A DNA stretch of 64,000 nt from positions 5,086,804-5,150,803 of the forward strand of contig CM037878.1 of assembly GCA_021292165.1 (NCBI GenBank), written 5' to 3'. Below, one piece after another: positions 43,129-54,562 of the stretch (position 1 is the stretch's first letter; each line of letters begins with the position of its first letter). This DNA is from Shinisaurus crocodilurus (lineage: Eukaryota; Chordata; Lepidosauria; Squamata; Shinisauridae). The notes under the pieces were generated by a model that saw nothing but the letters and a program-made list of their open reading frames with translations, had not been told where the DNA came from and did not search any database. The position numbers and the translations under genes were made by a program.

Positions 43129-43224
43129 TTCTAATCTGGAAGTTGCCTGGGGAGGCCTTTTGGGGGCCAAAAGGTGGGGTACAAATTTTCTTAACTAAAT
43201 ACATATTTATCATTCTAATACATA

Positions 43225-43305
43225 GCTGGCTAATGCGTAGCTGGCTGGGGCATGCTGGGAGTTGTAGGCCAAAAACATCTGGGGGCCCAAGGTTGGAGAA
43301 CACTG
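43225..43305. mobile_element. Right half of a hAT MITE
   Basis: GCTGGCTGGGGCATGCTGGG is followed by AGTTGTAGGCCAAAAACATC and the end GGTTGGAGAACACTG. The left arm is absent. Confidence 0.75.
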
Positions 43306-44038
43306 CTATCAACAATATAATGTTCATACAAACAACAAGAAGCATCTACATTATCTAACACTCCTGCAAAATATCATTCTAAACAGGGACCTAGTAGGTT
43401 ATTAAATATGTAAAAAAGCAAAGTACATAAACATTTGTCAAAAACTGATAAACTTCACCTCTTGATCAGACTACAAGGAAAAACATTTATATCTGTCAAT
43501 TCCCAAGGTCTATCCAGCCCTCATAAAGACAGTGAAAGCATGCCAGACATTGAAAAAAACAGGCAGTCTTTTGTCTACTACCATCTCTTAAACAGACATG
43601 CTCAGGGAGCTTCATCATCTCTGCAACCTGCCAAATTTTACATAACCATGCTTTCGAAGTGGGATCACACTACTCCTCCAGTTTCCGGCAAGCAAAATCC
43701 TAGCAGATTCTGAACTGTCTAATTACGTATGGGATGATCCACCTGTTGATCTACATAGCTGAGCAGGACTGTCAGGGCACAATCCAATTGGGATGCCCGT
43801 AGACCTCCAAACTCGGAGGATCATGGGCATCCCATGCGGAGCGGGAGGAGCAGTGTAGGCGTTTTCACTAGACGGCCATTTTCAGCCATCCAGCTTGGGT
43901 GCTGCAGAGGGGGAAGGAGGCAGCAGAGAACACTGGATACATCCTTGTACCCTCTCTGAGGTCTTTCCCAGTAATGCTGCCTAGGGTCACTTTTTAGATC
44001 ATTAGGTTGAACCTGAGACCTTCTGCATACAATGTATG
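43306..44038. other. Stretch without recognised gene
   Basis: No coding or repeat signature was recognised. Confidence 0.4.
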
Positions 44039-44480
44039 AATCATAGAATCATAGAATCATAGAAAAGTAAGAGTTGGAAGGGGCCTATAAGGCCACCGAG
44101 TCCAACCCCCTGCTCAATGCAGGAATCCAGGTCAAAGCATCCCTGACAGATGGCCCAGATTCACCTTGAATGCCTCCAGAGTGGGAGAGCCCACCACCTC
44201 CCTAGGTAATTGGTTCCATTGTCTTATTGCTCTAACAGTCAAGAATTTTTTCCTGATGTTTAGGTGGAATCTGGGTTCCTGTAACCTGAGCCCATTATTC
44301 CTCGTCCTGCAACCTGGGATGGTGGAGAAGAGACCCTGGCCCTCCTCTGTGTGACATCCTTTCAAGTACTGGAAGAGTGCGATCCTATCTCCCCTCAGTC
44401 TCCTCTTCTGAAGGCTAAACATGCCCAGTTCTTTCCGTCTCTCCACATAGGGTCTTGTCTCCAGTCCCTGTGTGGACTTT
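44039..44480 (-). mobile_element. CR1 LINE 3' end
   Basis: The minus-strand frame 44132-44503 carries GMFSLQKRRLRGDRIALFQ and RKKFLTVRAIRQWNQLPREV. The plus strand begins with three copies of ATCATAGA and GAGTTGGAAGGGGCCTATAA. It is the same subfamily as 15625 and 48971. Confidence 0.88.
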
Positions 44481-45076
44481 CCTCTGAAAGTTTCCTCCCC
44501 CAAAAAGAATGATTAAAGGGATGTTTTAAAACCATTGGCCACCATGGAATGCAGAGTTTAGGCCACTACAATCCAGTGGTGATGGGCCTAAGTACATCTT
44601 CCTCTGTACTGAATTGTGGCCATTATGTTTCTTTGCATGAAGCTTCCCACACACACACACACACACTCAGGTCCAAACCTGTGCATTTGCTAGATGGGTG
44701 AACTCGCGGTTTTCATCTGTATTGTCAAAAAAAGAAAGAAAGAAAAAAAAAGAAGATATTGGCTTCGACAAATCTGATTGCAAAGTCTTCAGCATCGACA
44801 GCAGCGTCAGATGGAAACAAAGGACGCAGCTGGTTTTGCCAAACCAATGAAGGTTTTCATCTGGCTGACAATTAGAAGGGGGGGGGGAAGAAAGCAAGAA
44901 GAAACAATCGTCTTTCTAGCTCAGAAATGGAGCAAAATTTGATTGAGGCTCAGTGAGGGGGAATAAATACGGAAAACAATTATGCCGTCTTGGTCGCACC
45001 TTCATGACAGCAACCTTATTCACAGGCAAAAGATGTAGCTTGGGAAAAAGGGAGGTGTCTACTGATTTCCCGCTCC
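44481..45076. other. Stretch without recognised gene
   Basis: A CA microsatellite at 44648-44668 and A/G-rich runs. No gene was seen. Confidence 0.4.
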
Positions 45077-45100
45077 ACACACACACACACACACACACTG
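45077..45100. repeat. CA microsatellite
   Basis: About 11 CA units next to a minus-strand SINE. Confidence 0.9.
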
Positions 45101-45104
45101 ATAA

Positions 45105-45300
45105 ATTAAACCTTAGACTGAGTCAGACCCTTGGTCCATCTAACCCAGTATTGTTGACACTGACTGGTAGCAGCGGCTGTCAGGGTTGAGGGCAGGATTC
45201 CTTCCCTGCCCAGCTCTACCTGGAGATGCTGCCGGGGTTCTAGTTCTGTATGCAAAGCAGGTGATCTACCACTGATCTAACAGCCCTTTAATGCTGAGCT
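45105..45300 (-). mobile_element. tRNA-derived squamate SINE
   Basis: Reversed order: ACTGAGTCAGACCCTTGGTC, CATCTAACCCAGTATTG, ACTGGTAGCAGCGGCTGTC and TGCAAAGCAGGTGATCTACC. It is the minus-strand counterpart of 57426-57622. Confidence 0.8.
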
Positions 45301-45336
45301 ACAGCCTCTTTAAAACAAAAGGGGCTGATTGGGATG

Positions 45337-45501
45337 CAGGGTCGGTGCAAGGCAGTTTGGTGCCCTAGGCAAGATCAGATATTTAGCGCCCCCCTCTTTC
45401 CACTTGAGCCCTCCTTCCCTCCAGCCCTATGCTCCTGGCGCCCCCTTTAGCCCGGCGCCCTAGGCAGCCGCCTAGTTGGCCTAATGGTAGCACCGGCCCT
45501 G
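45337..45501. mobile_element. hAT-type MITE, CAGGGCTGG family
   Basis: The 165-bp element starts CAGGGTCGGTGCAAGGCAG, ends AGCACCGGCCCTG and is flanked exactly by TTGGGATG (45329-45336 and 45502-45509). It is nearly collinear with 21108-21269. Confidence 0.92.
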
Positions 45502-45962
45502 TTGGGATGTGATCATGATTTGACTTCCAGTACAAAGTTAATAACTGGTGTACGGGCAACAAGGAACCAGAGAAAACCTGGGGAAATTTGGCCTGAAGAA
45601 AATCCCTGTGTTGACACATTTCCTCCGCAAATTTCAGTGAGACGTCAGCACTGTAATTTTAAAGGATGGACAAAGGAACACTCCCCTGCCTGCAATTTAC
45701 CGGAACCAGGGATCGGACTTCTTCCACCCTGCCTGCTCCCTACCCACTACGAACTAAACACAGCAAATCCTCAGAAAAGTTTATGGCACGGCTGCCGGTA
45801 GCACAGAGGTCTTTTTACAAGACATTGCGTGCGTACTAACACTGCGTGTGAAAAGCGGCTCTTCGGAAGTAACAAGAGAGCCTCAGAGGCATTCAGCAGA
45901 CTTCAACATGAATTATTGGGAGGTGTTGGGAAATGAAATGTTTTTTTTTTTTTCAAAAGAAG

Positions 45963-46032
45963 CATAGCTGGCCAGGGCATGCTGGGAGTTGTAGGCCAAA
46001 AACATCTGGGGACCCAAGGTTGGAGAACACTG
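45963..46032. mobile_element. Right half of a hAT MITE
   Basis: CATAGCTGGCCAGGGCATGC is followed by the end GGTTGGAGAACACTG. The left arm is lost next to a T run. Confidence 0.75.
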
Positions 46033-46954
46033 ATCTAGAGTCACCAAAGCATGCAGGTGAGCCCGGTTGGTTTTGGTCTGATAAATGGACACAATCAGTC
46101 AGTGACCAAGCGAGTGTAGGGCCAGACTCACTGTGGGGCCACCCCCAGCCTCCTCCTGCAAAGAAAGAGGGGCCACTCAAGGGTTTGTGGGACCTGGTGC
46201 CAGGCAAAGGCAAGACTCTCCTTCCCCGGCTGCATGGGCACAGTGCCAGGCAAAGGCAAGACTCCAAGGGCACCACTCATGTGCACCTCGCCTGCTTCTG
46301 CCGCCACTGGGTCATGCTGGGCTAGAGAGCACAGTTGGCTTGCTCCCAGTTCTCAGAGGGTCCTGAAGTCCCCTGTCACCGGAAATCTCCATGCAAGCCT
46401 CTGCCCCATGGGCTGCTGTGGGAGACTGTGGGTTGACTGGGGCAGGTCTGAACATATGTCCGCCTTCACAAGACTCCAGATTGGGGAAGATCAGTGAATC
46501 CGTCCGCTGGGAAGGCTTCTGTGGACCACTGGTCTACACGCTGAAGTGCACGGAGAAGTAGACGGGGCCTCCTGTGGGCACTTCAGAGCATTTTCGAGCA
46601 CTTTCCCAGTCAACAGCACTGCAGTCCGTGGCATGCCTGGAGCCATTCCCAGGGAGATGTACCACCCTGGTGACTGGTGACAAGGAGAAGGGCTGCCATT
46701 CTCAGCCAGCCAGCCTGCCTGCCACAGGTGCCCTGGGGGCCTGCAGTCCTAGAACTCAATTTGGGGACCCCACCAGGCAACCTCACTCCCCTGAATGCCT
46801 GGTGTCAGGAAGCCTCCCATTTGAGTACATCCGGTATTATTACATCGGTCTCTCTCAACCTACCTAACGAAAATCACCCACCTTTGTTGAACATATACAT
46901 CTAGATATATTCAAAAAGCTGGCAAATTATGGACTGGACTTTACAGAATTGTCC
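46033..46954. other. Stretch with an internal direct repeat
   Basis: GTGCCAGGCAAAGGCAAGACTC occurs twice in part (near 46197 and 46242), a 45-bp-spaced direct repeat. Otherwise only chance ORFs. Confidence 0.4.
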
Positions 46955-49690
46955 CCTTTATTTATTTATTTATTCATTCATTCATTCATTCTCTATATCG
47001 CCCAATAGCCGAAGCTCTCTGGGCGGTGTACAACAATAATTAAAAACAAACAATAAAATACAGTTAAAAATATAAATAATAAAACATTATGAAATTTCTA
47101 AAAGAACAATTTTAAAAGTATCTCTAAAACAAGTTAATAAAACATGACCGCAAAAACAGTTTACCACCCCACCATATACAAATTAAATTATTAAAAGCCT
47201 CAACGTAGAGGGCAGTCTTAACCTGGCGCCGAAAAGATAATAAGAGTTGGCACCAGGTGGGCCTCAGGGGGGAGCTTGTTCCACAGTTGGGGGGCTACCA
47301 CAGAAAAGGCCCTCCCCCTTGTCGCTGCCCTCTGAGCCTCACGTGGAGGTGGCAGTCGGAGGAAGGCCCCAGATGTTGAATGTAGTGTATGGGTAGATTG
47401 TGGTTGGGAGAGGCGTTCCATCAGGTATTGTGGTCCCAAGCCGTGTAGGGCTTTATAGGTCAAAACCAGCTCCTTGAATCAGGCTCGGAAGCATATAGGC
47501 AGCCAGTGCAAATGGGCCAGAGCAGGTGTTATATGTTCGGACCTTTTGGTCCCGGTGATTAGTCTGGCCGCTGCATTTTGCACAAGCTGCAGCTTCTGAA
47601 CAGTCTTCAAGGGCAGCCCCACGTAGAGTGCATTGCAGTAGTCTAACTTGGAGATTACTATAGCGTGGATTACTGAAACCAGGCTATCCCTGTCCAGATA
47701 GGGGCGTAGCTGGGCCACCAGTTGGATCTGGTAGAAGGCACTCCATGCCACTGAGGCAACTGATCCTCAAGTGACAGAGATGGCTCCAGGAGCACCCCCA
47801 AGCTACAAACCTGCTCCTTCAAGGGGAGTGCAACACTGTCCAGAACAGGTTGAACACCCTCCATCCCGTCAGAGGAACCACCCACTAACAGCATCTCAGT
47901 CTTGTCTGGATTGAGCCTCAGTTTGTTAGCCCTCATCCAGTCCATTGTCTTTCTCTCAGCCAGGCACCGGTTCAGCACATCCACAGCCTCACCTGCTGAG
48001 GATGAAAAGGAGAAATAGAGCTGCGTGTCATCAGCGTACTGATGACAACGCACTTCAAAACTCTGGATGACCCTGCTCAGCGGTTTCATGCAGATGTTGA
48101 ATAGCTTGGGAGACCGACCCCTGTGGGACTCCATACTGGAGAGTCCATGGGGCCAAGCAGTATTCCCCAAGCACCACCTTCTGGAGTCGGCCATCCAAGT
48201 AGGAGCGGAACCATTGCAATGCAGTACCCCCCACTCCCAACTCAGACAGCCGCTCCACAAGGATACCATGGTCAATGGTATGGAAAGCCGCCGAGAGATC
48301 TAGGAGTATCAACAGGGTCACACACACCCTGTCTCTCTCCTGACAAAGGTCATCATACAGGGCGACCAAAGCTGTTTCCATGCCAAAACCAGGCCTGAAC
48401 CCCGATTGAAATGGATCCAGATAATCAGTCTCATCCAAGAGTGCCTGGAGCTGGTTGGCCACCACCCGCTCAAGGACCTTGCCCAAGAAAGGAACATTTG
48501 CCACCGGCCTAAAGTTATTAAGATCTTCCGGGCCAGGGAGGGTTTCTTCAGGCCTCACTACTGCTTCTTTCAAGCAGCCCGGGACCACTCCCTCCCGTAA
48601 AGAGGCATTGATCACCTCCTTGGCCCAGCCGGCTGTTCCCTCCCTGCTAGTTTTTATGAGCCAAGAGGGGCATGGATCCAGTACGGACATGGTTGCACGA
48701 ACCTGTCCAAGCACCTTGTCAACATCCTCAAGCCGTACCAACTGAAACTCATCCAAAAACATTTGACCAGTCTGTGCTCTAGGAACCTCACCTGATTCCA
48801 CTGCCCTAAGATTGGAGTCCAAGTCCTGGCGGATGCAAGAGATATTTTTTCCTGGAAGTGCCTAGCAAAAATATTACAGCGGGCCTCAGAGGGGTCCAGA
48901 ATGTCCTTGGGGCCAGCATGTAAGAGGCCCCGGACAACCCTAAAAAGCTCAGCTGGGCAGCAAATAGAAGATTCATAGAATCATAGAATCATAGAAAAGT
49001 AGAGTTGGAAGGGGCCTACAAGGCCATCGAGTCCAACCCCCTGCTCAATGCAGGAATCCAGGTCAAAGCATCTCTGACAGATGTCTGTCCAGCCGCACCT
49101 TGAATGCCTCCAGACTGGGAGAGCCCACAACCTCCCTAGGTAGTTGATTCCATTGTCTTATTGCTCTGACAGTCAGGAAATTTTTCCTGATGTTTAGGTG
49201 GAATCTAGGTTCCTGTAACTTGAGCCCATTATTCCGTGTCCTGCAAACTGGGATGAACGAGAAGAGATTGAATAGAGGCAGTGAGATATTGTTTCTTTGC
49301 TGCCCTCACTGCCTCTAAATATACCCGGTTGAAGGCACAAACCAGGGCTCGATTGCATCCACTTGTAGTTTTTCTCCATCTGCACTCAAGCCATCTCCTG
49401 TTTTGTTTCATCGCTCTCAGCTCCGGGGTGTACCATGCGGAGCTGTACGAGCTCTACTACAGAGAGGGCACTTGGGAGCAATTGTGTCAACTGCCCTGCT
49501 CATCTCTGAATTCGAGATCGACCAGGGATTCGACAGGACCGCCAGCCACATCAGCCGGAAACCCCCCCAAGGGCCGTCTGGAAACCATCCGGATTCCTCT
49601 GGTCTGGAAACCATCCGGATTACATTACTCGCCGCCTTCCAGGTGATGTCACTGACCCCCCCCTCCACCCCCAGTGATCCTGCTATGAGC
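46955..49690 (-). pseudogene. L2 LINE (second subfamily), interrupted by CR1
   Basis: On the minus strand the order from 49690 down is an N-terminal linker with EAVRAAKKQYLTASI, the CR1 insertion (48971-49266), RT segments LDPCPSWLIK, NNFRPVANVPFLGKVLERVV, LDPFQSGFRPGFGMETALVA, LLDLSAAFHTIDHGIL, GVPQGS, HQYADDTQLYFSF, LDYCNALYVGLPLKTVQKLQ, AFSVVAPQLWNKLPPEAHLV and a 3' end with CCCAATAGCCGAAGCTCTCT and TTTA repeats at 46957-46990. Several frameshifts break it. The 3' UTR differs from the REYG-type family, so it is a separate subfamily. Confidence 0.85.
48971..49266 (-). mobile_element. CR1 LINE 3' end inserted in L2
   Basis: On the plus strand TCATAGAATCATAGAATCAT is followed by GAGTTGGAAGGGGCCTACAA, the hallmark CR1 3' end, then the C-terminal coding region with the same order as 15625-16035. 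It is truncated at 49266, and L2 coding sequence flanks both sides. Confidence 0.88.
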
Positions 49691-49789
49691 CACTGCTGCT
49701 TCTTTCCATCCCAAATAAGAAGCTGTGTGTGAATTTGGGTACATTCTTATCAAAGATGAACTGAAACAAAATGCTCACCTATTTCTCAG

Positions 49790-50090
49790 TCAAGCACACA
49801 TGTTGCATGCAGAAGGTCCCAGCTTCAACGGGAAGGACCGTCCTCTGCTTGGGACTCTGGAGCAGTGTTCTCCAACCTTGGGTCCCCAGATGTTTTTGGC
49901 CTACAACTCCCAGCATGCCCCGGCCAGCTACTGGCTGGGGCATGCTGGGAGTTGTAGGCCAAAAACATCTGGGGACCCAAAGTTGGAGAACACTGCTCTG
50001 GAGGGTAGCTGCCAGTCAGAGTAGAGAGTGCAGGGGTGGATGGACAAATAGTCTGACCTGGTATAAAGGATGCTTTCTATGTCCCCGCTT
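49790..50090 (+). mobile_element. tRNA-derived SINE split by a MITE
   Basis: The head with TGCATGCAGAAGGTCCCAGC lies before the MITE (49863-49995). The remainder, with GCTGCCAGTCAGAGTAGAG and TAGTCTGACCTGGTATAAAG, lies after it. Confidence 0.75.
49863..49995. mobile_element. Palindromic hAT MITE inside a SINE
   Basis: The 133-bp element starts CAGTGTTCTCCAACCTTGGG and ends GAGAACACTG. The exact 8-bp duplication CTCTGGAG lies at 49855-49862 and 49996-50003. The arms pair along their whole length around a short CTACTGG centre. Confidence 0.92.
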
Positions 50091-51895
50091 ATTGTGAAGT
50101 GTGCACTCTCATACATTGTGATTTACTGATATTTGTCATACTCCCCCTGGAAGACTCATCCTCAGAGGATGAGCTGGAAGACCAGGAACCACCAGAAGCA
50201 GCAATGCCCAGGATCTGCCAGGAGGAGCTTGGGCCCTCTGGGGTGACTACCATGAGGGCATCAGCTGTGGAGGACAAGGACTCTGCCTCAGAGGTGGACA
50301 CAGAGAAGCCCCCAAGGCCTTGGGAGAGATGCCACTTGAACCTCAGAAGGAGCTCTAGACTGAGCCAGAGGCTTCCTTGTGAGAAAAGGTCTACTTGCAC
50401 ATATTGCTCACAAAGATAACCTCTCCGGCTGCAGTCACTAGCTCACAGCTGAGGCTTGGGTGTGGCTCTAACAGCCCCTGGGTAAAAAAATAGCTGTGTA
50501 AGAGTGAGCTTCCTTGCCTTGACTCCAGACTGCTTCCTAGCATGAGTACTTCTGGACTGAACTCTGACTCTCCTTCTGTTGGCTCCTTGGGACCTTGTTG
50601 CTTGTAACTCTGGCCTGAACTCCTGCTGCATGCCCCTTGCCTGCTGTATTATCTTGGGACCTTGTTGCCTGTGACCTGGACTGTGGAGACCTTGCCTTTT
50701 GCCTGATCCCGGTTTGTGCTGACCACCGTTGGAACTCTTGGATGCTTGAACCTGCAACTGGTAGACTCATACTCTGGAAATGTGACAATATTAAACAGAT
50801 CCATACAATTGGAACGTATCCATTCCCTGTGTCTTGGGTCACCAAAGGGGCATTTTCACTATACCCGAATTGCCACCTTGCAGTGACCTCCCCATGTGCT
50901 GCCAATGAAAATGGCTGTGTTTAGCAGCCCCGAGTTCTGGGTGCATCTGATTGCCCATTTTCTTCCATGGGCTGGCCATTCATCCACAGCAGTTTCCAAG
51001 CTGGAGTCACTTTGCTGGCTTCTTTCATACTGGTGCGTTCATCGACGACGGCAGCTGATATCTCTGCCATGAATGCGTGTTTGAAAACAGCTGATGAATG
51101 GCCACTAACGAACATCGAGGAAATGACAGGAAGAAGCAGCGCTATCGGGCGTGATGCGATTCAATGCCTCCTTTCATTCCAAACGTTCCCGTTCCCCTCC
51201 ACCCCCCACAACCCACGGAGCTGGTTTACATCTTAATGGGTTTAATTACCTGGTGGAAATCAAAGTGCATGGGGAATTGCTACCAACAACAAAGGTTTAA
51301 TGGCCTATTGAGCAAAAGTTGAATTAATTTGGTTGGGGCGGTTATTGCCATTAAGGCACAAGGAGCTCACGCCAAGGGGGTTTCCGCGACTCCCCAAGCA
51401 CCAAACAGAGGGGATGTTTTCATTTCGTTGGCTTATTTATATGTCAGCTGAAACACGCACAATTCATATGCAGATCTTTACACGGCTAGTGCCGAGCTTG
51501 GGACGAGCCGATAAGGCCTTTTGGATAGTGGCCTCATGAAAGCCTCTCGCGGAAGAATGGCATGTTACAAAGAACATGGAACTGCTACTGAAATGACAGC
51601 CCTAGGTCACGTTACCCATGTGCCCCCTCTGTAGCATTTTGTTCAGCATATCCGGTCTCCTCATGATATCATTGAGATGTGCCTTCCCTTGTCCTCACCA
51701 ATGGATATGGAGTTGACAGATGCCATTTTCATGGGGGCACCACCTGTCAGGTCCAGGACGTGAGCAGCAGGTGTCCTTGACTAGAACACCATGGCCAGGG
51801 ATGATACAGGTGGACAGAGAACTGAGGCTACTTGGGCAAGGGTCAGAAAGTGGCAAGCCATGGGAGGGCCATAGGCGAGAGCAGGCCAAGGTCAG
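50091..51895. other. Unassigned stretch, part possibly LTR-derived
   Basis: 50140-50420 encodes an acidic frame with SSSEDELEDQEPPEA and a basic RRSSRLSQR end. 50570-50700 repeats GGGACCTTGTTGC-type words. Both recall degraded LTR-retroelement sequence, but this is weak. 50930-51540 is repeat-free and ATTA-rich in parts. Confidence 0.35.
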
Positions 51896-52120
51896 ATACA
51901 AACAAGGCAGGGCAGGGCCAGAGGCAAAGGGTTAGTCAACCCCAAGCAAAGACAAATACCAGCAAGGTATGCAGGGCCAGAGGCATCATCAGGAACAGGC
52001 AAGGGTTGAGTATCAGCAAGGCATGGTGGGACCAGAGGCAAAGACATTGTTAGGAACAGGTCAAGGACCAGCAAGGTGTAGCAAGACTGGAGATAAGAGG
52101 CAAAAGCACAATGCTGCTGC
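51896..52120. repeat. Degenerate minisatellite, unit about 57 bp
   Basis: Roughly four units share AGCAAGG, GGGCCAGAGGCA and AGGAACAGG in the same spacing (starts near 51902, 51960, 52015 and 52070). The units differ by substitutions and small indels. Confidence 0.6.
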
Positions 52121-52385
52121 TGCTGCTGCTACCACCACAAAGACTCATGTTGCTGTGGCAAAGCTGAGCAGGAACAGGAAGCCTTTTATAGGGCTTCCTG
52201 TGGGTGCCAGCTGGTCTTCATGAGGGAACGGTCTTCTCTAGTCCTGCGACCACCTACAAGTCCGGTGGTAGTCCTGCAAGTATTTGTGGGTGACCTTGCC
52301 TGCCTTCTCCATCAGGCCACCAGGTGGAGCTGCAGCACTGAGCCAGCCGAGCAGATCCTGACAGCACCTCCTGTTCTTCCCAAAG

Positions 52386-53310
52386 TTTAGTTTCCCCACC
52401 CCCTGGGTCATGGTCCCCCTGAAAGAGCAGCAGCCGGTTCTTAGCTTGGGAGTGCTCCTGGGTCGAATGCTGTCCCTGGATCTTCAGGTGGCAGTAGGGC
52501 GGAGGAGCGTGTTTGCGCAACTACATCTAGTGTGCCAGCTGCAACCATCCCTGAGTCAGTCTGATCTGGCAACAGTGATCCAGGCCTTGGTTTCATCAGA
52601 GTGTGCTCTATGTGGGATTACCATTGAGGAGTGTCCAGAAGCTTCAATTGGTCCAAAATGTGGCAGCCAGGCTGCTCAACAGTGCACAATATTGTGATCA
52701 CATCACTCCCATGCTGAAAGTTTTACACTGGTTGTCAATTATTTTTCAGGCTCAGCTCTAGTTGTTGGTGCTAACTGTTAAAGCTCTGAGAGTGCAATCC
52801 TATGCGAGTTTAGACAGAAAAAAGGCCTACAACTCCCATCATGCCCCAGCCAGCATAGCTGGCTGGGGCATGATGGGAGTTGTAGGCCTTTTTTCTGTCT
52901 AAACTTGCATAGGATTGTTCCCTAAGTGGCTTCGTGCCTGGCTATCTGAGGTACCCCCTGTCTCAGTATGAATCTGCTCAGTTACTAAGATCGGCAGGAG
53001 AGGCCCTCTTGAAGACACTTTCAGAGCCCCACTTGTCGGGGATGCAGGAAAGCATCTTCTTCTGTATTCCTCCCAAACTGTAGAACACATTCTCTTTGGA
53101 GTTGTGATGGGTCCCCACTCACTCTGCCTTCAGGGAGGAAGTCAAGACACGTCTTTTTAGCCGGCCTTTTTTATTATGTTTTTTAAGGTTGTTTTAATCT
53201 TCTACTATGTTTTCATTTTATTATCCTTTTGCCTTCTGACTCTTTTGCAAGCTGCCTTGGTTGGCTTCAGAAAGGCAATATAGAAATATCATCATTAAAT
53301 GAATGAAATA
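52386..53310 (+). mobile_element. Old L2 LINE 3' portion with hairpin insertion
   Basis: Decayed coding sequence resembles the L2 order (LKEQQPVLSLGVLLGRMLSL near 52415, TVIQALVSSECAL, a HWLSI-like motif near 52730, then LPNCRTHSLW-like near 53075). The 3' end is at about 53240-53300 (GCAAGCTGCCTTGGTTGGC). It is split by the palindrome at 52797-52918. Many stops make it older than the other copies. Confidence 0.65.
52797..52918. mobile_element. Near-perfect 120-bp palindrome (MITE)
   Basis: Arms of about 57 bp pair almost perfectly around a 3-bp centre. The ends are CAATCCTATGC and GCATAGGATTG. The core is CTACAACTCCCATCATG and CCCCAGCCAGC, shared with the CAGTGTTCTCC family. It sits inside an L2 fragment. 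No clear target duplication was found. Confidence 0.8.
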
Positions 53311-53501
53311 AGAAATAAATGATACTGTTGTGAGTGTGGCTGTTGGACTGTGGTGAATGGATCTATCACACTACGTTTTGTTTTCTAACAGTGTTGCCTT
53401 GGTTGGAATCGTGGATTTCATAAACACAGCTTCAACGTCCTTGCAACAGCTGTGGATTTTCTTGAATGGGCAGTTTACATGCAGGGGAGGGGTCAACGAT
53501 C

Positions 53502-53523
53502 TGGTGTGTGTGTGTGTGTGTGT

Positions 53524-53557
<34 letters not shown>
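53502..53557. repeat. GT-GA compound microsatellite
   Basis: About 11 GT units then 16 GA units. Confidence 0.93.
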
Positions 53558-53561
<4 letters not shown>

Positions 53562-53624
53562 GTCCTGTCAGGCACCATCTTGAATAAAGAACATTGAAGT
53601 TGCATTCAAGATAGCATTGCCCAT

Positions 53625-54117
53625 ACTGGGTAGCCTGACTGCTGTCTCCCAAAGCAGTTACTTGATTCCCAACTCAAGGATGGAAAGCGGAATATCGGTG
53701 GTCAATATAAGAGGTTTAAAGATGTTCTTAAGGCTAATCTAAAAAAATGCAATATAAACATCAAAAACTGAGAAGCTCTGGCCCATGAACGATCTAACTG
53801 GAGGTTGGCCTTTCACAAAGGTTCCATGGACTTTGAAGAAGCCCGAGTGCAAGGTGAAAGGGAGAAACGTGCTAGGCGAAAAGCACGTCAAATGAATCCT
53901 GTACAGGACCATCTTCCATCTGGTAACCTGTGTCCTCACTGTGGGAAGCTGTGTGGATCTAGAATTGGCCTCCACAGTCACTTACGGACCCATCGCTAGA
54001 GTCTACACAATTTTCTTTAGAATTTTCCTCCTTTTAAAATCTCCTTTTTGTAAATTTTCTTCTTTTTTTTTTATTATCCTGGAAGACAATCTTACTCGGT
54101 CACGAGTGATCGCCTGA
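53625..54117 (+). pseudogene. 3' end of a non-LTR retrotransposon with terminal zinc finger
   Basis: The frame around 53690-53999 reads GGQYKRFKDVLKANLKKCN, a stop, then EALAHERSNWRLAFHKG, a basic coiled segment with REKRARRKARQMNP, and a C2H2 motif CPHCGKLCGSRIGLHSHLRT before the stop at 53997-53999. This arrangement is the C-terminal tail of several animal LINE polyproteins. The clade is not certain to me. The 3' UTR includes CTGGAAGACAATCTTACTCG and GTCACGAGTGATCGC and ends in GACT repeats. The same 3' UTR recurs at 21310-21440. At least one stop (near 53770) disables it. Confidence 0.7.
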
Positions 54118-54135
54118 CTGACTGACTATCTAGGG

Positions 54136-54260
54136 CAGCCTTCCCCAACCTGGAACCCTCCAGATGTTTTAAACTACAACCCCCATCATTCCCATCCAGC
54201 ATTGTCAGTGGTCATAGGTGATGGGAATAGTAGTCCAAAACACCCAGGTTGGGGACGGTG
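54136..54260. mobile_element. Palindromic MITE of the CAGCCTTCCCC family
   Basis: It runs from CAGCCTTCCCCAACCTGG to CCAGGTTGGGGACGGTG around a diverged palindromic core. The target duplication is not preserved. Confidence 0.75.
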
Positions 54261-54562
54261 ATTCTGTGGAGTAGCTTAAATGCTCCCAGTGGCCCCCCAA
54301 CTCCTCTCTTGACATGGCCCTGGACTGGGAGTCCTTGGAGACTGAAGGTCCAGCGACAGTGACTCTGAGGAGGTGCCGGAACCAGCCTCACCAATCCTTT
54401 TGAACTGGAGCCCACTGCCTCAGACCCCATATCCTATCCACATGTCACACACACCCCAAGACATGCCACTGATCCCTGAACCTGTGGAGTGGACTCAGAC
54501 TCCTCTGGTGAGCTGGGAGACCCTGAGGAACAGTCTCCAACTGGCTCCTGGATCCTCCAACC

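Larger units (their letters stand above)
42400..43224. other. Stretch around the GAA array
   Basis: 43130-43205 (AAGGTGGGGTACAAATTTTC) resembles a SINE or L2 3' end. Nothing else was recognised. Confidence 0.4.

Noticed and set aside
50099..50419. Acidic 106-codon ORF as a host gene
   Set aside because: There is no recognisable domain, no splice context and dense repeat surroundings. It is more likely decayed retroelement sequence.
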